A DNA stretch of 64,000 nucleotides from Piper betle (taxonomy: Eukaryota; Streptophyta; Magnoliopsida; Piperales; Piperaceae). A program made the position numbers and the translations under genes. Shown here in pieces: positions 20,995-33,671 of the stretch; within the stretch, counting starts at the first letter, position 1, and each line of letters begins with the position of its first letter. The notes beneath the pieces are model-generated. The model was not told where the DNA came from, ran no database searches, and saw only the letters and a program-made list of their open reading frames with translations. The stretch lies in contig JAURVB010000206.1 of assembly GCA_033002965.1 (NCBI GenBank), forward strand, positions 1 through 64,000, written 5' to 3'.

Positions 20995-23025
20995 AAATAG
21001 CAAAGTATATCAGAACATCACATTTTGTTATTATCATAACATTCCCAAATCATGATCCTTGACTGTGTCTTGATCGACCTATTATGAACATTCACATAAC
21101 CAGAAGTTTACTAACTTCAAGTTTACCAACTTTATTCACAAAATATGTTAACAATGTACTAAACATCATCAAAATATTTATCCAAAAGTTTTACACATTC
21201 ATCAGCATCATAATAAAATGTCCTATAGTCAGGCATGTGTCTGTGCAAGGATGCCACTACTCATTCATCAAGTTTGGCATTTCCTGTTGTGTCTGATGCT
21301 CACCTACATATATAATAGAAAACTATCAGAAATGGTTGTCACTAGTTCAAAAAATAACTAATATCAAACTATCAATGAGAACTAACTTTCATGAAAAGAA
21401 AAGCATGCATATACTTCACTAGAACTCTCATAAAGGTAACTACTGAGGAGCCATCAAGCTATAGTCTGAGATGGCATCCTAAACTAATTGGTCTAATCCT
21501 TGCTTGGTATTTTCTCATTTTTCTCTGGTCCCTCGAGACTACCAATATATCCTAAACCCTCTCTGATCCTCTATATTTCTCCTGGCCTTGAGCACAAAGG
21601 CCAAGTACTCTCAGGCAGTCGCCTTTAGCACCCTTTGAACCACATGTCTGGACGTGCACTATACTAAATAGTACTTGTAAACCCCACATTTCTCTAGATG
21701 TGTGGAACTCAAAACGTGGGGTGTCAGGATCCCTCGCGAATTGAACAACACTCTCACTAATCAAAAGCCCACTATGACTGGCACATGCACCCGCTCATGG
21801 TACATGGGAGCTAATTTCACCATCTCGCATCTCACTGAAAACTCAATAAAATCATATATAAGCCTAGGAAGGGATTTAATATTTTAAGCCCGAAGGCAAC
21901 TTGCGGTGGATCTTGTTTTCGAAATTAGACTCAAGGGATCTCATCCTCATGGTTTATTAATCCCCAAAACTAGTTCATTAAAATGGTCAATGTTAAGTGG
22001 GGTCGGATAAATTAACCACTTAACATGTCTTGTAACATACAATCCAAAGCAACAATAGAAGAGTTCGACAATCAAGAGTACGAGTCCTAAACGAACCTCA
22101 TAGAAGCACCAAACAGGGTATCATGCCTATGCGGCGAGCACCTACACCGAACCTACACAAACAAAATTAAATTCTGAAGCCCATGTACACCCATATAATG
22201 CATGAATAATATAATGGATAATTCAAACAACACTAGGACACTCATGTCTATCTTGATAAATCCAAACAAATCCTAAAAATCATGTCATATACGTATGAGA
22301 AACCTGTAGTTAATTCCATATGATGGTAATGCAATTAAATTCAAACGTGAACACTAATAAAATATAATTACTATCATACAATAATTTCATCAATTAGTAC
22401 TTAGCCATATGTATCTACATTCCTAGGTGATCGTGCCATCAACTTCACAAATTTGTTGGTATGTAAATTAAACATAACAATTAATTAAATAAGGGTTACA
22501 ATTTTTTATAAGCAAACTAATGCTTAATTATGATAAATAAATTATTAGAACTAGATGTATAATTCACGAGTCTAATTATCAAATATTAATTAACATCAAA
22601 TATCGAAAATCATGTACTTTTAATTAACTAATCAAATATTTTGTTTATTACAATAACAAAATCATTTATAAAAATAACCAATAAATCTCAAGATCCCAAT
22701 CAGTACACAAATGAAAGTTATGAATATATAACCACAATGATGTACATGCCAATGATGATCAATCATATAGAATGAAATAAAAATTAAATCGTATACCTAT
22801 GTCGGCGATTATGCGGCAACGGCCGTGAATGCTGGTGCTATGAGGAGGGAAACGGCGGCTATGGTTGCCACCCCATGAGCAAAATCTGTAAGAGGGGGGG
22901 GTTGGCTCAAGGTGGCCGGAGCACCAGTGGTTGACGGCGGCTGTGGGTTGTGGCCGGCGGTGGCGTTAGTCGCCAGCGACAATGCATGCAAGCAGCAACC
23001 TCGATTCACTCAGGGTCTTTGTGCA
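20627..23025 (-). mobile_element. Long-LTR family, copy A, truncated
   Basis: The block starts TGTAGCACCCCAAAT and follows the complete copy at 30667: a CCTAAAAGTGCAA block near 20894, a terminal-repeat-like (TA)n, GGCCTTGAGCACAAAGGCC near 21582, and CCCGAAGGCAACTTG near 21889. Its GC-rich segment (22800-23020) is cut off where copy B begins at 23026. The orientation is inferred by analogy with the chromovirus LTR (start TGTAAA, end TTACA on the minus strand). Open frames in it have no recognisable domain. Confidence 0.65.
20939..20992. repeat. (TA)27 microsatellite
   Basis: 54 bases of perfect TA inside LTR copy A; likely variable between individuals. Confidence 0.95.
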
Positions 23026-23258
23026 TTTAACACCCCATTTTGGCGTACCCGTGAACCAACCGGGAAATGTCACCTGCGACCGAACCGGTTCGCTAATCTG
23101 CTAGGTTCGGTTAAGCAGCCCGGATTTGCCCTCGGTGTCTAAAGATAGAGATGCAAACATGAAATGCATGAATGGGAACAATTGGTTCTAAATCAGTCCT
23201 ACATGTATCCCATGACTACAAGCAAAAACAAGACAAAACAATAAATGAGAAACCAAAA

Positions 23259-23296
<38 letters not shown>

Positions 23297-24836
23297 AAAA
23301 AACGGACAGAGTTTTCCCTAAAAGTGCAATGAGGGCCAAGCTGTCCACAACTAGGGTATATAAATACTCTATCAAAACAATATAATACATAACAATCTAC
23401 CATGGCATCCCATCATTATCTCATTTGTTTTCATTTGAGCTGAGTTTGAACTCCAAGGCTCCCTACTCATTCACATTTATCCATTGGTTTCATAATAAGC
23501 AATTCATCCAAACAAACACATCATAATTATCATCCACATAGCATTAACACACCATCATTATACATTACACGTGGCGGTACATGTGTGGACAGTTCTGTGT
23601 TGCTCCTACTGCAGTCCTGATAGCTTTCATCCCTCGCAAGTGCTCATCCTACATATATGTATAGGAAAACCGCTAGTAACATGGGTTACCTGGCCCGGAA
23701 ACCAACTTTTAATATCAATCTAGCACAGGAGAGCAAGCTCTCCTTGTTGAATGAAAACCATATACTTCCTCAAGAACTCTCATCAGGGCACATATGGGAG
23801 CCGTCGCCACCGGGCTCGACAGCGTCCCCTTCTTCTCTCATTCTCATACCTTGGCCATTTCTCTATCGCTTTCCTCGCATCAAATCTCATTCCTTTCCGC
23901 CCCCCACATCCCTTCCATATTACCCCTGGCCTTGAGCACGAAGTGCCGTAGCACTCTCAGGCAGTCGCCTTTTGCACCCTTTGAAACCACAAGTCTAAAC
24001 ATGTCACTGCATTGCAGTACCCGTGAACCTCCACATCTTCTCCGGGTTTGAGAAACTCCAGTGCGGAGTTACCTGGATCCTTCCTGGGAACGAAGCGGCC
24101 CGACCCCAGCTCCAGAGCCCGCTCTTGCATGACCACACGCGCCCGCCTGTAGCGCGATGGCCGACAGTAAACCTCATTCCATCTCTCATCCGAAACAGCG
24201 AAAACCATGCATATATAGGCCTGGGGGTTGGGATTTATACAGTAGGCCCGAAGGCAACTCGCGAGCTGGATCTTACGGTCGAAACTGACTCGAGGGATCT
24301 CATCCTCGAGGGTTATTAACTCCGAGAAAATTGTTAGCTAAATGGCCCGAGTTAAGTGGGATCCGATAAAACGCCACTTAACTCGTCCTGCACATGATAA
24401 ATCAAATACACAATAGAATAGAGTAAAAACAGAGAACGAGTCCTAAACGGACCTAGTAGAAGTCTAAACGTGTCCTCGTGCCTAGGCGGCGAGCTCCTAC
24501 TCCGTACCTACACATCGAAACTAAATACTAACGCCCGCTCATGATGCAGTCATACATCCTATATCACATACATCCATCACGCATCACCCAACACTCATCA
24601 GCCTATATCTGTCCTAGGCAAGTCTACTTAGGCTAGTTTGCAGTTGATTCATGACACCATTACCTCAGTTACCCTATTTAGTTTCTTAGCCTCCATTTTT
24701 AGCACCACTCAATCAAACAAATTTCACATTTTATCCTTAATCAAATCTACATTTATATACATAATTATAACACACAATTCACGAATCCTAATATGCAAGT
24801 CTAATAATCAGTACCATTAATAATTAAATTAGATAA
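23026..24836 (-). mobile_element. Long-LTR family, copy B, truncated at the SANT gene
   Basis: Begins TTTAACACCCCATTTTGG, a variant of the family terminus, and repeats the same landmarks as copies A and C: CCCTAAAAGTGCAA near 23318, CCTTGAGCACGAAG near 23930, and GCCCGAAGGCAACTCG near 24246. At about 24836 homology to the complete copy stops, at a point equivalent to about 32460 just before the GC-rich segment, and the coding sequence of the SANT gene starts. A perfect (AT)17 lies at 23261-23294. Confidence 0.65.
23261..23294. repeat. (AT)17 microsatellite
   Basis: 34 bases of perfect AT inside LTR copy B. Confidence 0.95.
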
Positions 24837-27589
24837 ATGAGGCATGCAGTGCCACCGTTCCAAAGTTTTAATTGCTCCAGGTTCCACTGTGCAGCCACGT
24901 CTTCTGCAACCCTTGATTTTGAGAAGTGTAACCTTGGATCATGGAGAATGGCATCCCAGTTTCCCCTGCCATGCCTTCTCACTCCTATCCAGAGTTTGTC
25001 TAATTCTTCTTCAGTCCACACATGATTTGTATTCCTAGTGATATCAACAGTTGATCTGTGTAGTTCTTCTTTTCCAATCACTCTGCTTAAGACATTGTCA
25101 ACTAACCGTCTGTGTTTCAGCAGTGTTTCACTCTTAACTGGGCCAGAAAGATTGTTAGCTTTTACAAATTTACTAGTGGATAGCTCATGCAGATATGAGG
25201 AGTGTTTCATATGCCCACTAGGTATACCTGGAGAAGCAAAGAACCTTGCATAATGTCTTTTGGATTGATTATTTTTTCCCAAGCTCGGCTGATGGATCAA
25301 GTGGCTTTCTGTCAAATCACAACAATGTGACGGAATTTTTCTTTTGCATGCTAATGCAGCAGTTTCATCAGACACTCTTCCTAAGTTCTGGGTAAAATAA
25401 AAATATAAAGTCATTCCAGAGACATTTCATACATGAAGAGTTTACGTGCTATAAGAAGGTTTGGGAGGAAACATTATAGCTCAGAATCAAACATAACTAT
25501 AGTACTTAATATGTATGACAGAGAAGCAAATTCATGAAAGGAGAGATACAGCAATACTAGACATAAGAAATTTCACCTCCTGACAAGGATCCTGAACTGA
25601 TATGTTGACAGAAAATAGAGGAGAAGCCTGTCTACAGTTCTTTGTCTTGTTGATGAGATTGTCATGAGAAGTGGCATGGTAGGAACTTCTCGTTTTTGGA
25701 GCATCTAAGATAATAATAAATATAATGATATGAATACCAGACAGTCAAAAAAACCTAAACTGATTGCAGGGGATAACTTACCTGTAGACAATGTTTTGAC
25801 ATTAACATTCATAGCACAAGGTGGTGCAACAGATAGCTCTAAATGAGCACCGCCAACTGAAATGTCAGTGACTTTATTGTAACATTCAGATGACTTCATG
25901 ACATTGTTCACCATCATTAGGGAAGTCCTTTGATTAGAGTCGCCAACATTTGATAACACGGGCCTAGCGTTCCCAGTGGAGGATACTGACAACAGATGTC
26001 CAAAAATTAGTATCAGAAATAAATAGCATGGATTTGACAACATTAATATTTTGAACATTACCACCGTGTTGGTGAGCCCATGAAGAAAGGCATTGGCCTT
26101 GGCTGTCTTCTTCATGGTTTTTCTCCGGCTTGCCAACAGCACTACTTATTAAATAACAATGAAAAATCACCAAATGAAGAAAAAAGCTATCATACACAGG
26201 ATAAAGAAAGCTAAAAGGATCTACATTTTAGTCTCAGCAGTGCCTTCAGCAGAAAGGATTTCTCTATCTTTTTCGTCTAATTGCAGAATCTGCTTTGCAT
26301 TTAATACAATAAGATAGTTAGATACAAACCACTTGATGAAACCAATTTCATTCAAGCAGGTTAACAGAAAAGAACATTCTAATTCTAATACTACTAAACA
26401 AAACTAAATTTGCACATCTAATATATTCCTGCATAGCATGTGATGAAGGTGTGATGATCAAAACAATGCATAAAATTTTTTTTTTATGAAATATGAAATC
26501 TGAAAAAGCTTTGTGATAAAATTACTCATAAGAAAGAACCAATTTCCCTCTTTGAAATATAGAGTTTGAGAAATTCACAGAAATTCAGTATTCCTGAATG
26601 AGTTTTTTAAAAAAAAAATTTGAAAAAAAAATTAAAAGCTTTCAAATGAGCATACTAAAGTAAAAGTGAAAAGAAAACCTCATCCTTTCTTTCAAGAAGA
26701 GAAGACTCCTTTCCTAGATGTTCCATGGACGAAACTAAATCCATTGACTGGTGTCCTGTATCCCATTTTGATACTTCTTCTATATACACATCTTTTTTTT
26801 TCTTGGTCCTCCGGCTGAAAGTGATTAATGGACTGCTGAACTTATTGGTGTGCTTCTCACTATTGGCTGCAACTGACTTAATAGTGCAGCCAGAAACATT
26901 GTCTGAATGATTGCCATTGGATGACTTGAAACCTTTACAATCTGAAATGCAATTCCCTTCAGCGGATGAGTTCCTTGTCGCCGAGAATGAATTCAACCCG
27001 ATTGCCACATCTGTTTGATGAGGATCAGCCAGTACCTTATTTGGAATTCTTTCACACGGAGTCACTGCTGGAAAAACTTTTTCCTCGGAATGAGAAATGA
27101 CAGGAATTGTTTCCTTTTCTTTAATGCATTCCTCGGACTCATTCTCCAGCTGGACCTTTTTCTGCAGTCTCTTCTCCAAAAAATCATTACCTTCAAAGTT
27201 GGATGTTGTCGGTTTCTTTACAAAATCATCCTTCTGAATCACAAATTGCAAGGTCGCCAAACAGTGAGATGTGAAAATATTGAATGAAAAATAATTATAT
27301 ATACTCTTAATGATGCATGAAATGGGTAAATGCAAAATGTATCAAAGGTAAAATGTGAGGTTTAAATTTCATAATAGTAAAGCCACAAGTAAAATTGTAC
27401 CTCGCCAATTTCTATCGTCTCTTTTTCAGACAGATGATCAGATCCAAATTCTGCGACCTGCCTTTGTTCAAGCAAAGTGCCAGTCTTGAAGAAGTTGGAC
27501 AAATTAGTGTCAAGAGATACTTCAGGATGATTGACACGGGAAGTGCACCTCTTTCGCTTGTATGTTATGACCACTTTATTGCTCATCAT
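24824..27589 (-). CDS. SANT/Myb-domain nuclear protein, CHR4/PICKLE-related-like, 3' truncated
   Basis: Seven exons chain with GT/AG sites and consistent phase: 27589-27401, 27233-26679, 26292-26225, 26141-26062, 25985-25782, 25704-25577 and 25387-24824. The total is 595 codons with no internal stop. The N-terminus has basic nuclear-localisation-like runs (YKRKR near residue 10; RRTKKKK in exon 2). The middle is low-complexity and serine-rich. A SANT domain occupies about 530-583 ([20 protein letters not shown]). This SANT form is the one I associate with the C-terminal part of plant CHD3-type remodellers such as CHR4 and related SANT proteins; that assignment is from memory. No chromodomain, helicase or PHD finger is present. 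Just after the SANT domain the frame ends [13 protein letters not shown] at the edge of LTR copy B, so the natural C-terminus has probably been lost. Intact frame and splice sites argue for a recent truncation or a still-expressed short protein. Confidence 0.7.
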
Positions 27590-28901
27590 TTACAGTTGCA
27601 ACTATCGTTTCATGTTCTCCATGCACTCAAAAAATCCAATTTTCTAAACCAGGTTACATCCCTGCTGTTAATGTGACATTCAACAAAAAAAAAAACCACT
27701 TAAACCAAAAGAACATTTAATCAATTTTGGTATGTTTCTGGGATATGGAGAACTTGTGAAGAGATTATATTCATAAAAGCACAATTTAGATTTACACGGT
27801 GGAACTATACTGAATACCAATTTTCTCTCAGAATTCAAGACTATGGCATAAAAATTCAAAACTTTCTCATTACTTACTTCTTCCTTTGTGCAAGCTCAAC
27901 ATGCAAATAAAGAGCATCCAATTGGTTTTGTATGCATCACCTTACCTCTTCCTTTGTGAAAGCTCAACATGCAAATAAAGAGCACCCACTTGGTTTTGTA
28001 TGGCATCACCGTCATCATCCTTCAACAATCCCCAATAATTTAGGGACCTCAATCTTGCTTCTCTGTTTTGTTCAATCATGAACTATACAATTGCATTTCA
28101 TTTTTTTCTAGTCACCATCCGAATTCATTTTGGCCTTCCACCTATTGTTTTTGGACCAAAAAGACTAAAGAAAACTATGCTTCTTCAAAGTTACATCTAT
28201 AAGTGTCATAACATGACTAAACCATGGGAGGTGGGTTTTCCATAATTTATGTTTGACTGCCACAAAAATAATCATTTTTTTCATATTTGGCCAATCTGAA
28301 CCCTCTTTCAACCACTCCAATCCTATGAATCTTTTTGGAAGCCAATCACTATGTCGCATAGCTTAAGGCCAAAAGCTTTAGTCATCACTGTAAAATTTTA
28401 AATTAAGACTCTAGACCCTTATGGACAAAATATTCGGTATTAGATTTGAAGACAACTGATCACCACATCACCAGGGTGGGTCTGATGCTAGTACGTACAA
28501 ACACATTATCAACTTTCAACAAGTGACAGTCACTCAGAAAACTTTAAACATTAGAACACACTGTTGCTGGAGGAGAAACCAACCCAACAACCCTTAAAAC
28601 GGTCCAAGACCCTTGCTTTTTGCTTTCTTTTTCATTGACATCCCGCTTATCAACGTGTTTTACCAATCCAACCTAGCTAAATCAAACAATAAACGAAGAA
28701 GCTCACCACACTACAACACCCAAAAAAGATGTCCTATCAAACACAAAAAATGGCACATACATCATCCACATTATCCTAAAGAACAAAATAAAACCGTACA
28801 CAGGCACAAGCAGAGATAACCAAAGAAAAATCACAAAACACATTAAACCATGTCATCCACACCAGCACATTCACAAGGAAAGCATACACCTCCATCCATA
28901 C
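27590..28901 (-). other. Inferred first intron of the SANT gene
   Basis: The ATG exon is preceded by a possible acceptor (GATAG, just above 27601), so the first 12 bases of that exon would be untranslated. The intron would run up to a donor AAAG/GTATGG at 28902. The stretch is AT-rich. It contains a near-duplicate pair at about 27880-27925 and 27945-27990 (ACCTCTTCCTTTGTG, AGCTCAACATGCAAATAAAGAGCA, each only part of the repeat) and no convincing gene. Confidence 0.4.
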
Positions 28902-29115
28902 CTTTCAAAAGAAGCCATACATTCCAACCACATGCATAGGCAGCACAACTTGCCCGGAACAAGAAGCTCAACCGACCCAGAAGCAGAAAGAGATCGGAGG
29001 CCGGCCGAAAGGGGTGGGCGGTGAGCTCCGGCGGCAAAGATGGAAGCTTTGGTTGGAGAGAGGGCAGGGATGGCCGGCCGGAGAAGGTAATATTTCCTCG
29101 GGAGCCGGGAAACGG
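28902..29115 (-). other. Possible 5' untranslated exon of the SANT gene
   Basis: A GC-rich island (28960-29120) in AT-rich DNA ends on the minus strand in a good splice donor (GAAAG/GTATGG) and starts about 30 bases below a TATA box. None of its open frames encodes a recognisable domain, and joining it to the ATG exon gives no longer reading frame, so a leader exon is the simplest reading. This is inference; transcripts would decide. Confidence 0.35.
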
Positions 29116-29140
29116 ACAATGGTGGCATTGTAGCCAAAGT

Positions 29141-29156
29141 TTATATTATATATAAA
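29141..29156 (-). promoter_or_regulatory. Putative TATA box of the SANT gene
   Basis: On the minus strand the sequence reads TTTATATATAATATAA, a consensus plant TATA region upstream of the GC-rich leader. Confidence 0.4.
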
Positions 29157-29207
29157 TGGAAATAATATTACTTTTTTTAAAAACAAATTTCTCATCTTGA
29201 TTAAATT

Positions 29208-29963
29208 TAGGGTGTTAATTAATCAAATTGAATCAAGTTTAATTATGTTTAAATGCAATTTATTCGTCTCGAGATGAGTTGAGCTTAGTAGGAAATGGGC
29301 ATGGTTTAAGTTTTCTTACACATTATTTATGAGAAAATTAAGTTTCAAAGATAAAAAAAGTTTGATATTAATTATATGTCTAAATAATTTGTTTGTTGCG
29401 CAGGATAATTAAAGTGAGTTAAACTTTGTGTAATTTATAGGGGTTGTAGGCCTTTAATTTAAACCTTATTTAATTAAAAAGTTGATAAATTTTTAGACAT
29501 CTAGATTTTACGAAAATGCAATTTCTTAGAAGAATTTCTTAATTTTTATTATAGTTTATTAACCACCTTGAAATGGTTAAAGGCATTAAATTGATTTGAC
29601 AATGTATAAGTATCCTAACCAATTATTTTTATGTTCATCAACGTGGATTTTAAATACTAGGACCCACTGATTTATTTATTTATTTTAATATTTATCCGTA
29701 TAAATTTTAGATTGAGTGATCCACTAAATTATTCTAAATATAAATTATAGTTCATATAAGATAATTTAAGATATACTCTAAATTTATTATAACATCATTT
29801 AAGATCACTATTGGATGTGATTTTTTAGTATTATTAATTTGTTATATTTCATGTAAGTGATTCTAGGTGAAACATAAAAAATAATATACTCAATAAATAT
29901 TAATTTGAACCGAATCAAGTCAAAGATTAAACCAATTTAAATTTGATTGAGCTTTTGCACCCA
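29208..29963. repeat. MITE-like element with GGGTG...CACCC ends
   Basis: The block starts TAGGGTGTTAATTAATCAAA and ends ATTTGATTGAGCTTTTGCACCC. The ends are imperfect inverted repeats of the TAGGGGTGTNAA type seen in non-autonomous hAT-like plant elements. The interior is AT-rich and non-coding, and no clear 8-bp duplication flanks it. A related arrangement occurs at 38582-39305. Confidence 0.35.
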
Positions 29964-30351
29964 GAATCATATCTTTAGTTAATTCCATATATTTTATTGC
30001 ATAAAATGCATTAAAAAAAAAACAAAACTTCAAAATTTTGTCGTTGATAAATGCATGCTCCTTATATTAAACTATATTCTATACCTTTTTTTTTATAGAA
30101 GAGAAGAAGAAGCATATAATGTACGTATTTAATTTGTTATTGTATTAACTAAATTATTCATGCATCATGGTGAACAATTGCTACAGCGGATAATTAGAGC
30201 GTGGGCCCACTATACAATTCTTGATTTTTTGAGATTATCCATTTTATAACATGGGCTTGTATATTGGGCTGGCCGACCTTTTTAAATCGGGGTTTAATTA
30301 TTTCACTAATTAGGGATCCCGACCGGGGAGTTTTAAAATCCTTTGAATTTA
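29964..30351. other. AT-rich non-coding stretch
   Basis: No gene or repeat recognised apart from A/T runs. Confidence 0.3.
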
Positions 30352-30666
30352 TGCTCACACAAAAATATTATTATAAAATCTAATTCAAAAAGGATTCTTC
30401 TTCTTTTTGTTCTTACACTTATACCCAAAGGTAATGGGGGGCATAAATCATAAATTAGAATCTATATAAATACAAATGATAATATTTTAAATGTTTGGAT
30501 GTCCTTGGTAACTCCAACCATCCTCTTTTATCCGGGTTTGATAATAACAATATAAAAATGTTGACAAAGTTTCAAATAGAATTAAATTATATATTTTTAA
30601 ATATAATAGTGATAAAATTATATTGAGCATTATCAATCCTTATTCAAACTAAGCACTGATTGTACT
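30352..30666 (+). repeat. Tandem duplication unit 1 (315 bp)
   Basis: This segment aligns end to end with 33672-33989. Shared landmarks are CTCACAC, TTATACCCAAAGGT, TTGGATGTCCTT, ATAGAATTAAATTATATATT and TTCAAACTAAGCACT. A 3.0-kb solo LTR now separates the two units. Confidence 0.85.
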
Positions 30667-33600
30667 TGTAACACCCCAAATCCGGTTCATGCTCGTGAAC
30701 CGAACCGGCATGTTACAGGCCCCGGTTAGGTCGGCTAACCCGAACCTAACTCATGCGGATCCAATCTCGGCGTCTTAAGATGAAGATACGACTCTGTCAT
30801 GCATGGATAAATTGCACAAAATCCTAACATGGTACTACATGGATGACATGCAACCTAAATTTCACACCATCACAATTACGATCAAAATCGTAAAAATTCT
30901 GAAATAAAACTGACAGGGTCTCCCCTAAAAGTGCAATTAGGGGCCACCCTGTCAAAATAGTATATTCAAACATATATACGTATAGCAACGATAGCATTCA
31001 CACAAACTTCTAATCTATTATATTCATCATTCTCTGAACTTTGGGTCCTAACCCATCACACTTTTGCTGCGCTACTCTGATCATTTCATTTCATGTCATT
31101 GTCATGCATCAAACATTTAATCATGTCATTCACAAAATAATAACATAATAATACAATATTAAACATTCAGAAATCTAACATGTGTGTGCACAAGACCTCA
31201 TTGCTCCTCCGTCCAAGCTGGCTCATCCATCTCGTGCTTATCATCTACATATATATAAGAAAAACGTCAGTAACAAGCGTTACTGGTCCGGAAAATAAAA
31301 TAACTATAACAAACTGGCTATGAGAGCAAACTCTCATCTGAAAGAAAACATCATACTCCACGTGAACACTCTGAAGGGCACTACTGAGGAGCCACTGGGC
31401 TGCAGACCCGGTAGCATCCCGAACTTACTGCTCTGCTGCTGGTACTGTGCTACTCTCAGCACTTCTTTTTCAGTACTTCTCGTGAAACTTTATCCTAAGC
31501 CCTCTCCTTACCTCCATATTTCTCCTGGCCTTGAGCACGAAGGCCGAGTACTCTCAGGCAGTCGCCTTTAGTACCCTTTGAACCACAAGTCCGGACATGC
31601 GCTGTACTAAACAGTACCCGTAAACCTCCACGTTCTCCGGGTGTGAGGAACTCAAACGCGGAGTTGTCAGGATCCCTCGGGAATGGAACAGTCCGCTGGC
31701 ACTAATCCAGAGCCCGCTTTGACTGTCACGGCATCCTCTGCATGGTACGTGCAGTCGGTTTCTCCATCTCTCGTCTCACTGAAAACTCGATAAACTACTA
31801 TATATATAGGCCTGGGAAGGGATTCATATAATAGGCCCGAAGGCAACTTGTGGTGGATCTTGTTTTCGAAATCATCCTCGAGGGATCTCATCCTCGAGGG
31901 GTTATTAATCCGGAAAATATTCGATTAAATGGCCCGAGTTAAGTGGGATCCGATAAAACGCCACTTAACCCGCCCTGCAGATAATAAAATAAACATACAA
32001 TAGGAAGAGCGTAAAACAAGACGAGTCCTAAACGGACCTGGTAGAAGCTCCAAGCGTGTCATCGCGCCTAGGCGGCGAACTCCTACTCCGTACCTACACA
32101 TCAAAACTAAACACTAACGCCCGCTAACTAAATGATGCATCAAACTCAATAACATCACAATCACAATGCAAGCATCCATCAACATAACAATCAGAAAATC
32201 ATAAAACTAATTAATCCTAGCTCATCCTATTCATACTAATTTTATTATATTTTCCTAAGTTACATTACTCGATTAGCATGCTCAACTCGATCTACCTCAT
32301 TAGATTACTTATTATTCATTCTCCCTTAATCTCATCATACAACTTATCATTTCATCCCTAATTAGTCATTAATCACCTCATGTAACTTATCACTATCAAT
32401 CACATCAATAAATCAATCCTACAATAAATCAATCCTAGCATGCTGTGCTAGCACTCATCATCAATTTTAAATAAATCGATCGGAGGTAATTATACCTCAC
32501 GTCGTCGGCGATCGGCGACGGCTAGGGTTCTGCCGCGCGTCTCGGAGCTCAAATTCGGCGCTCATCGGCGTCCGAAGCTCGATCGGGCTCCACTGGGCGA
32601 GCCCCGCGGAAGATCCGGTGAATTCTGGCGAATTCCAGAAATTCCGATTTTCCGGCGGTTTTCCGGCAGCTACTGGCGGTTTTCCGGCGACTTCCGGTGG
32701 TTTTCCGGCAACCATCGCCTACGGCGTCTACTGGTCGGAAAGGGGTCGTGTTGGGTACCCTCGGAACCGGCTCGACGAGCCCGACTCATCTATGAGGTCG
32801 ACACAGCCAATGGAGGTGGCGGCTCGCCGGAAAATGCATAAAACAGCTCCGGCGCAATGGGTGGCTAGATCCGGCCGGCTAGGGCGGCGATGGCCTCCGT
32901 GCCGGTCGGGGAGGGTCGCTGGAGGGCTGAGGGTGCTGAGGAAACCTCCTGATCATGGCGGCGACGATCACCGGCGGCGCGATCGCCAACGGAAACGCAA
33001 CGCGGCGCGGCGATTGGCGAGGCGTTCCGGCGTCGCGGCGGCCACATGGTGGCCGGACCTGGTCGGGGCGGCAGGGCGACGCCGTGGCCGGGCTGGGCGG
33101 CGTCGATCGGCGGCCAGGCGGCGCCGGCCGTGGCGGCGGTGGCGCGCGAACAGGGGCGGCGCGGGCGAGGGTTTGGGCGCGGGGGAAGAAAAAGTCGGGG
33201 TGAAAATGGGTGGCAAACTCGTAAATAATACTTGACTCGTCTCCGGCTCGAGTCAAGTATCATAACTAACTCGTATTAAATCCTAAAAAAATTCATAAAA
33301 ATCGGGAAAAATCCCGTAAAATCAAACAACACCAAAAAAATTATAATGATATGCTCTAGAACTATCAACCCACCCAAACTGCCCGAACGCGTCCTAACGC
33401 GGTAAACGGCCTAATACTAATTCTACGATCCACTATATATAAAAATAAAAAAAATGACTGGCATACTCTCATATATCTGATAACTCATTCTGTTCTGCTG
33501 TGTTCATGACGTTATCATCATATACTTGGGTACGCATGACCCTCATAGCTCATACACGCGACTGGCATCGGCTCGGTACACGTGTCCTGAAACTGACTCA

Positions 33601-33670
33601 ACTCGAAAAAATAACGGTCGACCCGACCGGTTCTGAATATAAAACCCTAACTCGGATCGTGGGTTTTACA
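30667..33670 (-). mobile_element. Complete solo LTR of the long-LTR family (3004 bp)
   Basis: The LTR starts TGTAACACCCCAAATCCGG and ends CGTGGGTTTTACA, with the pentamer GTACT directly on each side (30662-30666 and 33671-33675). There is no internal region, primer-binding site or second LTR, which is the signature of LTR-LTR recombination. A GC-rich segment at 32470-33240 contains repeated GGTTTTCCGGC-type motifs (about 32650-32710). Its overlapping open frames in several registers reflect base composition and are not genes. The termini (TGTAAAAC...GTTACA on the minus strand) resemble a chromovirus, but no coding sequence is present to prove the lineage, so the strand is inferred. Confidence 0.8.
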
Positions 33671-33671
33671 G

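Noticed and set aside
28165..28359. Minus-strand open frame (WPNMKKMIIFVAVKH region) that could suggest a LINE endonuclease remnant
   Set aside because: The resemblance is too weak and short, and no flanking LINE domains are visible.
32618..33263. Overlapping GC-rich open frames, some over 120 codons, rich in Arg, Ala, Gly and Pro
   Set aside because: They occur in nearly all frames of the GC-rich segment of the solo LTR, have no domains, and reflect base composition.
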